A stretch of 64,000 nt of DNA, from assembly GCF_016918765.2 (NCBI RefSeq), contig NZ_CP092104.1, positions 248,001 to 312,000 on the forward strand, in the 5' to 3' direction. The translations under genes were made by a program, and so were the position numbers. The notes below the pieces were generated by a model. It saw nothing but the letters and a program-made list of their open reading frames with translations, did no database searches and was not told the origin of the DNA. This DNA comes from Flagellatimonas centrodinii. Lineage in GTDB: Bacteria; Pseudomonadota; Gammaproteobacteria; Nevskiales; Nevskiaceae. This document shows, in pieces, positions 59,029 to 64,000 of this stretch (its first letter is position 1; the number at the start of each line of letters is the position of its first letter).

Positions 59029-60459
59029 ATGAACCCTGAAGATCTTCTGCGTCGCCGCCTGCTCCAGGGCGGACTCTCGGCCGCCAGCCTGCTGTTGACC
59101 GGCTGCGGCGACAGTACCACCCCCCTGAACCTGCCCGACGCCGCCGGGGGCGCACCGCGCAGCCCGACGACGCCACGGGGGGTCCACCTTTCATGGCGCG
59201 AGGATCCGCTCACCAGCCGCACGGTGACGTGGTTTACCGACGACCCGGCAGCACCGGCCCAGCGCCTGCAGTACGGGCCCATGATGCCCGACATGAGCGA
59301 GGCGGATGCCCAGCGTCTGCCCTTCGCCGATGAAGTCGTCGCCGACACCTCCGAGACGCCCTTCGTCGAGGCCCTGACCCATCAGGCGACCGCCCGCGAC
59401 CTGCCTGCCGACCTGCCTTTGCGGTATCGGGTGGGCTCTGACGCCGGCTGGTCACCGGTCCGGGTCATCCGCCCCACGCCCACCGGGGACGACTTCCGCT
59501 TCGTGCACTTCGGGGACCACGGTCGGACGCAGGATTCCCGTAACGTCGCGCGTGCCATTCGTGCCGCGCAGCCCGATTTCGCCCTGCTGGCGGGCGATCT
59601 GTCCTATGCGTCCGGTTCCTCCAGCCTGGGGCCGCAGGAGGTCTGGGACGCGTGGTTCGACCTGGTCGAGGCCGAACTGGGCGCCGAAACCATCCTGATG
59701 ACGGCTGCCGGCAACCACGAGAACGAAGGTAACAATGGGGTCGCCTATCGCAACCGCATGGCGATGCCCACCAGCACCGTCAGCCCGGACGGTACCTTCT
59801 ACACATTCCAGCTGGGGCGGGTGCAGTTCATCGTCTCCACCGGCGGCGCCTTTGCCACCGACGGCACGCTGGTCACCGAAATCCTGTTCCTGGAGACCCA
59901 ACTGGCGCGCGCCGCCCTGCGCCGCGCGGCGGGTGAGATCGATTTCATCGTGGTCAGCCAGCATTTCACCATCTGGACAGACCAGGAGGGCCGCGGGCCG
60001 GCCAACCTGACGCTGGTGGCGCTGCAGGAAAACATCTTCGTCCGCTACGGGGTCGATCTGCTGGCGGTCGGCCACGATCACATCTACCAGCGCAGCCATC
60101 CGATGGGGTTCGGCCTGCGCAACCCGCTGGGCTATGTGCAGATCACCAGCGGTTGTGGTGGCGTCGGCATTCGCGGCTTCGAGCCGCGTATCCAGGGCTG
60201 GTCGGCGAAGGCGCTGGCGGAACCCCTGTTCGTCGAGTACGTGGTCAGCCGTGGTCGCATCGACGCACTCACCCATGGGGTTGACAGCCTCACCGGCGAA
60301 ACCCGTGTGGTCGACACGTTCACCCTGGAACGCCGTGGCCGCGAATCGGCGGGAATGGCGGTACAGCCGGTCCGCGACGTGGCCGCCCTGCACCCGGACT
60401 ATGACCGCCTCGCGCGCCGCACTCTGTTCCGCAACCGGCTGCTGCTGGCGAACTGTTGA
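59029..60459 (+). CDS. Tat-exported purple-acid-phosphatase-like metallophosphatase lipoprotein
   Basis: A 476-residue enzyme. The N-terminus has RRRLLQGG then a short hydrophobic stretch and LTGC (Cys26), a Tat signal with lipobox. A fibronectin-like domain follows (GVHLSWREDPLTSRTVTWFT). The metallophosphoesterase motifs are FGDHGR, AGDLSYASG, AGNHENEG, SQHFTIW and GHDHIYQRSHP, which bind two metals. Purple acid phosphatases and related phosphodiesterases share this layout. The substrate is unknown. It lies 128 bases from tRNA-His, transcribed away from it. Confidence 0.88.
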   Translation: MNPEDLLRRRLLQGGLSAASLLLTGCGDSTTPLNLPDAAGGAPRSPTTPRGVHLSWREDPLTSRTVTWFTDDPAAPAQRLQYGPMMPDMSEADAQRLPFADEVVADTSETPFVEALTHQATARDLPADLPLRYRVGSDAGWSPVRVIRPTPTGDDFRFVHFGDHGRTQDSRNVARAIRAAQPDFALLAGDLSYASGSSSLGPQEVWDAWFDLVEAELGAETILMTAAGNHENEGNNGVAYRNRMAMPTSTVSPDGTFYTFQLGRVQFIVSTGGAFATDGTLVTEILFLETQLARAALRRAAGEIDFIVVSQHFTIWTDQEGRGPANLTLVALQENIFVRYGVDLLAVGHDHIYQRSHPMGFGLRNPLGYVQITSGCGGVGIRGFEPRIQGWSAKALAEPLFVEYVVSRGRIDALTHGVDSLTGETRVVDTFTLERRGRESAGMAVQPVRDVAALHPDYDRLARRTLFRNRLLLANC

Positions 60460-60468
60460 GCCGCCGGC

Positions 60469-60864
60469 TCAGCCCTGCTGGGGTACCACGGCGATGGTGC
60501 AGCGCGAACTGCAGACTGCCTTGCCGGCTTCGTCGACGATGTCGACCTGCCACACCTGGGTGCGGCGTCCGACATGCACCGGCGAGGCGGTGGCCGTCAC
60601 CACACCGTCGCGCTTGCCGCGCAGGTGGTTGGCGTTGATCTCCAGGCCCACCGCCATCTCGGTGGCCTGGTCGATGTTCATCCAGGCGGCGGTGGAGGCC
60701 ACGGTTTCGGCCAGCGCCACCGAGGCACCACCGTGGAGCAGGCCGTAGGGCTGATGGGTCGCCGCATGGACCGGCATGGTGGCCACCACGCGTGTCTTGG
60801 TGCATTCGGTGATGGTGATACCAAGGGCGCCCAGCAGGGTCTTGTCGTCAGGCAGGGGATACAT
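60469..60864 (-). CDS. hotdog-fold thioesterase (PaaI/YdiI type)
   Basis: A 131-residue acyl-CoA thioesterase. The family motif HQPYGLLHGGASVALAETVA contains the usual His-Gly-Gly and the catalytic Glu; strands NANHLRGKRDGVVTATASPV and TQVWQVDIVDEAGKAVCSSR complete the hotdog fold. It resembles MenI/YdiI and EntH proteins, and the substrate cannot be decided. It lies 24 bases downstream of dcd on the same strand. Confidence 0.88.
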   Translation of the reverse strand: MYPLPDDKTLLGALGITITECTKTRVVATMPVHAATHQPYGLLHGGASVALAETVASTAAWMNIDQATEMAVGLEINANHLRGKRDGVVTATASPVHVGRRTQVWQVDIVDEAGKAVCSSRCTIAVVPQQG

Positions 60865-60888
60865 GGGCAGGCTCCGGGCCGGGAATGA

Positions 60889-61452
60889 TCAGGTGCGCGG
60901 CAGGGTGACGCCGCGCTGGCCCTGATACTTGCCGCCGCGGTCGCCGTAGCTGGTTTCGCAGATCTCATCGCTCTCGAAGAACAGCATCTGCGCCACGCCT
61001 TCGTTGGCGTAGATCTTCGCCGGCAGCGGGGTGGTGTTGGAGAACTCCAGGGTGACATGCCCCTCCCATTCCGGCTCCAGCGGGGTCACGTTGACGATGA
61101 TGCCGCAGCGGGCATAGGTGCTCTTGCCGAGGCAGACCACCAGCGTCGAACGCGGGATGCGGAAGTATTCCACCGTGCTGGCCAGGGCAAAGGAATTCGG
61201 CGGGATGATGCAGCAGTCGCCTTGGAAGTCGACAAAACCGCGTGCATCGAAGTTCTTCGGGTCGACGATGGTGCTGTTGATGTTGGTGAAGATCTTGAAG
61301 TCCGGGGCGCAGCGGACGTCGTACCCGTAGCTTGAGACGCCGTAGCTGATCACCCGTCGCCCCTCCACCTCGCGCACCTGTCGGGCCTCAAAGGGCTCGA
61401 TCATTCCCTCGCGGGCCATGCGGGTGATCCAGCGGTCGGATTTGATGCTCAT
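60889..61452 (-). CDS. dcd: dCTP deaminase
   Basis: A 187-residue enzyme that deaminates dCTP to dUTP for thymidylate synthesis. Conserved segments are [56 protein letters not shown] (substrate and catalytic region) and [12 protein letters not shown]. The length is typical of bacterial Dcd. The ATG is preceded by GGAACCTCTCC. It follows mrp on the same strand after 77 bases. Confidence 0.94.
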   Translation of the reverse strand: MSIKSDRWITRMAREGMIEPFEARQVREVEGRRVISYGVSSYGYDVRCAPDFKIFTNINSTIVDPKNFDARGFVDFQGDCCIIPPNSFALASTVEYFRIPRSTLVVCLGKSTYARCGIIVNVTPLEPEWEGHVTLEFSNTTPLPAKIYANEGVAQMLFFESDEICETSYGDRGGKYQGQRGVTLPRT

Positions 61453-61529
61453 GGAGAGGTTCCGTAAAGGCGAAGCGGGGCCGAAAGGCGCCGATTATCA
61501 ATGCTCCGGCGACGGCGTGCATCCGACGG

Positions 61530-62603
61530 TCAGTCGTCGCTGATCTCGATACTGGGGAAGGCGATGGGCGTGGCTGCAGCCAACCCGGCCGCGGCGCGGC
61601 GTGCAATCTCGCGGTAGCGCCCGGCCAGCGCGCCCCCCGGATCGGCCGCCACGGTCGGGCAACCACTGTCGGCCTGCTCGCGGATACGGATGTCGAGTGG
61701 CAGGTCCCCCAGCAGCGTGAGCCCGTACTCCGATGCCATCCGCGCACCGCCACCGTGACCGAAGATGGCCTCCTCATGCCCACACTGGCTGCAGATGTGG
61801 GTGCTCATGTTTTCCACCACCCCCAGCACCGGCACGTTCACCTTCTGGAACATCCGCAGGGCCTTGCGGGCATCGAGCAGCGCGATGTCCTGCGGGGTGG
61901 TGACGATCAGCGCTCCGGACACCGGGATCCGCTGTGACAGGGTCAGTTGTACGTCGCCGGTCCCTGGCGGCAGGTCCACCACCAGGTAGTCGAGATCCTC
62001 CCAGCGGGTTTCGTTGAGCAGTTGCTGCAGCGCCTGCGACACCATCGGTCCGCGCCAGATCATCGGCTGCTCATCGTCCACCAGGTACCCGATGCTCATG
62101 CTCTGCAGGCCATGGGCCATGACCGGGTACATGATCTTGCCGTCGGGCGATTCGGGGCGACGCTGCGCGCCCAGCATGCGTGGCTGACTGGGGCCATAGA
62201 TGTCGGCGTCGAGCATCCCCACCCGCGCCCCCTCGGCCTGCAGTGCCAGCGCCAGGTTGACCGCCACCGTGGACTTGCCCACCCCACCCTTGCCGCTGGC
62301 GACCGCCAGAATGTTGCGGATCCCCGGTAGCGGCTGCAGGTTGGCGCCGATGGCGGCACTGACGATCTGCTGACGCACCTCGATCTCGGCTTCAACGCCC
62401 AGGGCCGCTCGCAACAGCGCCTGCAGGTCGGCCGTCAGCGCCGCCGCGATACCCGCCACTGGAAACCCCAGGGTCAGCACCACCCGGGCGCTGCCGTCGG
62501 CGATCACGGCCTCCGTCACCACTCCAGCCGACGACAGCCCCCGGCCGATCAGCGGGTGAATGTAGTCCTCGAGTACGGCGAGCAGTTCGGTGGGCGTGGA
62601 CAT
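61530..62603 (-). CDS. mrp: Mrp/ApbC-type iron-sulfur cluster carrier ATPase
   Basis: A 357-residue P-loop ATPase of the Mrp/NBP35 family. The N-terminal MIP18-like domain (ELLAVLEDYIHPLIGRGLSS) precedes the deviant Walker A GKGGVGKSTVAVNLALAL; later motifs are GMLDADIYGPSQPRML, LDYLVVDLPPGTGDVQLTLS and the cluster-binding HICSQCGHEE. It transfers Fe-S clusters to target proteins. ATG at 62603 is chosen; the frame extends to 62678 without support. Confidence 0.93.
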   Translation of the reverse strand: MSTPTELLAVLEDYIHPLIGRGLSSAGVVTEAVIADGSARVVLTLGFPVAGIAAALTADLQALLRAALGVEAEIEVRQQIVSAAIGANLQPLPGIRNILAVASGKGGVGKSTVAVNLALALQAEGARVGMLDADIYGPSQPRMLGAQRRPESPDGKIMYPVMAHGLQSMSIGYLVDDEQPMIWRGPMVSQALQQLLNETRWEDLDYLVVDLPPGTGDVQLTLSQRIPVSGALIVTTPQDIALLDARKALRMFQKVNVPVLGVVENMSTHICSQCGHEEAIFGHGGGARMASEYGLTLLGDLPLDIRIREQADSGCPTVAADPGGALAGRYREIARRAAAGLAAATPIAFPSIEISDD

Positions 62604-62752
62604 GCGGCTCCGGGGGTCGATGGGTCGGCGGATTGCGGGCCGAGCAAGACCATTTTGGCGCATTGGCGGCCGTGACATCAGGTTGCGGGGAGGGTTCCAA
62701 GCCGGTCGCCGGCATCGCGTATGCTCCCCCTTGGTTTGCCACGCCCTTCCGC

Positions 62753-64000
62753 ATGACGCTCAAGCGCTTTCTCTGGCACGACTACGAAACCTTTGGCGCC
62801 GACCCGGCACGGGATCGTCCGGCCCAGTTCGCCGGGCTCTATACCGACGCCGATCTGCAACCGGTCGGCGAGCCGATGATGTTCTACTGCCGCCCGGTCA
62901 TGGATGTGCTGCCGCATCCGGATGCGGTGGCGATCACCGGCATCACACCGCAGATCGCAGAGCGCGAGGGACTGGATGAGCCGGTCTTCGCGCAGCGCAT
63001 CTTCGACGCGTTCAGCCGGCCTGGCACCTGTGGCGTCGGCTACAACTCGATTCGGTTCGACGACGAGGTGACCCGTCATCTTTTCTACCGAAACTTCCAC
63101 GATCCCTACATTCGCGAGTGGTCCGGCGGCAACAGCCGCTGGGACCTGATCGACGTGGTGCGCCTGTGGCACGCCCTTCGGCCCGACGGGTTGGAATGGC
63201 CGACCGGCGAGCACGGCGCCACCAGCTTCAAGTTGGAGCACCTGACGGCGGCCAACGGGCTGGCACATGAACAGGCTCACGACGCACTGTCCGATGTGCG
63301 CGCCACCCTGGTGCTGGCGCAGAAGCTCAAACAGGCCCAGCCGCGACTGTTCGAGCACGCACTCGGTCTGCGCGACAAACGGGCCGCTGCCACCCTGTTG
63401 GCGGGCAGCACCCAGGCCCCGGTTCTGCATGTGTCGTCCCGCATTCCCGCGGCGCTCGGGTGCCTGACGGCGGTGGTGGCCCTGGCCCCGCATCCGACCA
63501 ATCGCAACTGCGTGTTGAGCTTCGACCTGCGGCAGGACCCGACCGATCTGCTGATGCTCGATGTCGACGAGCTTCAGGACCGGCTATTCACACCGCGCGA
63601 GGACCTGCCGGAAGGCATCGAGCGGCTGGCGCTGAAGGGCATCCACCTGAACAAGTCGCCGATGTTGGCGCCACTGGCCACGCTGCGGCCGGCACAGGCC
63701 GAACGCTGGCAGCTCGATCTCGCCGAAATCGCCGAGCATCATGCCGTGTTGATGCAGGCGGGTCCGGCGCTGGTGGAAAAGGTGCAGGCCATCTATGCGC
63801 AGGACGACCGCGCTACCGATGACCCCGAGGTCTCGCTCTACGGCGGCTTCATTCCGGATAGCGACCGGGCGCGATGCGAGCGCGTCCGCGAGGCTGGTCC
63901 CGCCGGTGCGGCAGCCTTCGATGGCCGCTTCGACGACCCGCGACTGAACGAACTGCTGTTCCGCTGGCGCGCGCGGCATGCGCCGGACCAACTGGAGGAG
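62753..64000 (+). CDS. sbcB: exodeoxyribonuclease I (partial, runs off the right edge)
   Basis: The first 416 residues of exonuclease I, a 3'-5' single-strand DNase. DEDD-family motifs are LWHDYETFGADPARDRPAQF (Exo I, D and E), VGYNSIRFDDEV (Exo II) and HDALSDVRATL (Exo III, the His and Asp). The following SH3-like and C-terminal domains begin as expected (LAPHPTNRNCVLSFDLRQDP). It is divergent from mrp across 149 bases that should hold both promoters. Confidence 0.95.
   Translation, partial: MTLKRFLWHDYETFGADPARDRPAQFAGLYTDADLQPVGEPMMFYCRPVMDVLPHPDAVAITGITPQIAEREGLDEPVFAQRIFDAFSRPGTCGVGYNSIRFDDEVTRHLFYRNFHDPYIREWSGGNSRWDLIDVVRLWHALRPDGLEWPTGEHGATSFKLEHLTAANGLAHEQAHDALSDVRATLVLAQKLKQAQPRLFEHALGLRDKRAAATLLAGSTQAPVLHVSSRIPAALGCLTAVVALAPHPTNRNCVLSFDLRQDPTDLLMLDVDELQDRLFTPREDLPEGIERLALKGIHLNKSPMLAPLATLRPAQAERWQLDLAEIAEHHAVLMQAGPALVEKVQAIYAQDDRATDDPEVSLYGGFIPDSDRARCERVREAGPAGAAAFDGRFDDPRLNELLFRWRARHAPDQLEE

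Overview
The window is high-GC chromosomal DNA from a gammaproteobacterium, most likely of the Xanthomonadales/Lysobacterales type. The evidence is a FecI/FecR/TonB-receptor set, a GlyGly-CTERM secreted hydrolase, ppiD, dcd, sbcB and mrp of gammaproteobacterial type, and intergenic heptad arrays (GCAACGA)n. The family is not certain from sequence alone. An integrated short-tailed prophage occupies 22486-58768; everything outside it is host.

Host left arm (1-22473). A TonB-dependent receptor with an STN signalling domain reads off the left edge. Its likely regulators, an ECF sigma factor and FecR anti-sigma factor, lie at 3252-4795. Between them is a small island in which a composite repeat alternates with cargo: a DUF4926 gene, a frameshifted Fic toxin with its antitoxin, and an intact HepT/MntA toxin-antitoxin pair. 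Two copies of one bipartite promoter-like motif (GACTAAGGGT-N15-CCGTTATAGC) bracket the island. Next come a small membrane protein, a secreted alpha/beta hydrolase, and a CBS-domain histidine kinase with a two-receiver response regulator. A tightly coupled nine-gene operon (9299-18321) encodes TPR proteins, two TPR lipoproteins, ExbB, two ExbD-like proteins and a TonB-like AgmX/PglI protein. That set resembles the Agl-Glt type of proton-driven trans-envelope machine. It is followed by fabI, a dicarboxylate/amino-acid symporter and ppiD.

Prophage (22486-58768). It is bounded by 48-bp direct repeats made of the 3' part of tRNA-Lys(CTT), and a tyrosine integrase lies beside the intact tRNA. The control region follows the lambda plan. 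A repressor reads right and a Cro-like protein reads left from a shared operator; then come a terminator, four TTGC repeats spaced 10 bp apart (CII-type), a possible CII gene, O-like and DnaB replication genes, NinB, a Ref-like HNH nuclease and RusA. A Q-like gene follows, with a promoter- and terminator-rich leader before the late genes. A second promoter/operator nearly identical to the first drives the rightward operon (ATPase, exonuclease, small genes, integrase). Structural genes are of P22-like short-tailed type: terminase, portal, scaffold, coat, adaptor, tail hub, ejection proteins, tail fibre, then holin, SAR endolysin and a last membrane protein. Apparent extra (moron) genes are a lipoprotein cotranscribed with the repressor, an SGNH-esterase tailspike-like gene between terminase and portal, a GNAT acetyltransferase in the tail operon, and a two-gene cassette inverted in the rightward operon.

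Host right arm (58721-64000). It holds tRNA-Lys, tRNA-His, a Tat-exported metallophosphatase lipoprotein, a hotdog thioesterase, dcd, mrp and the start of sbcB.
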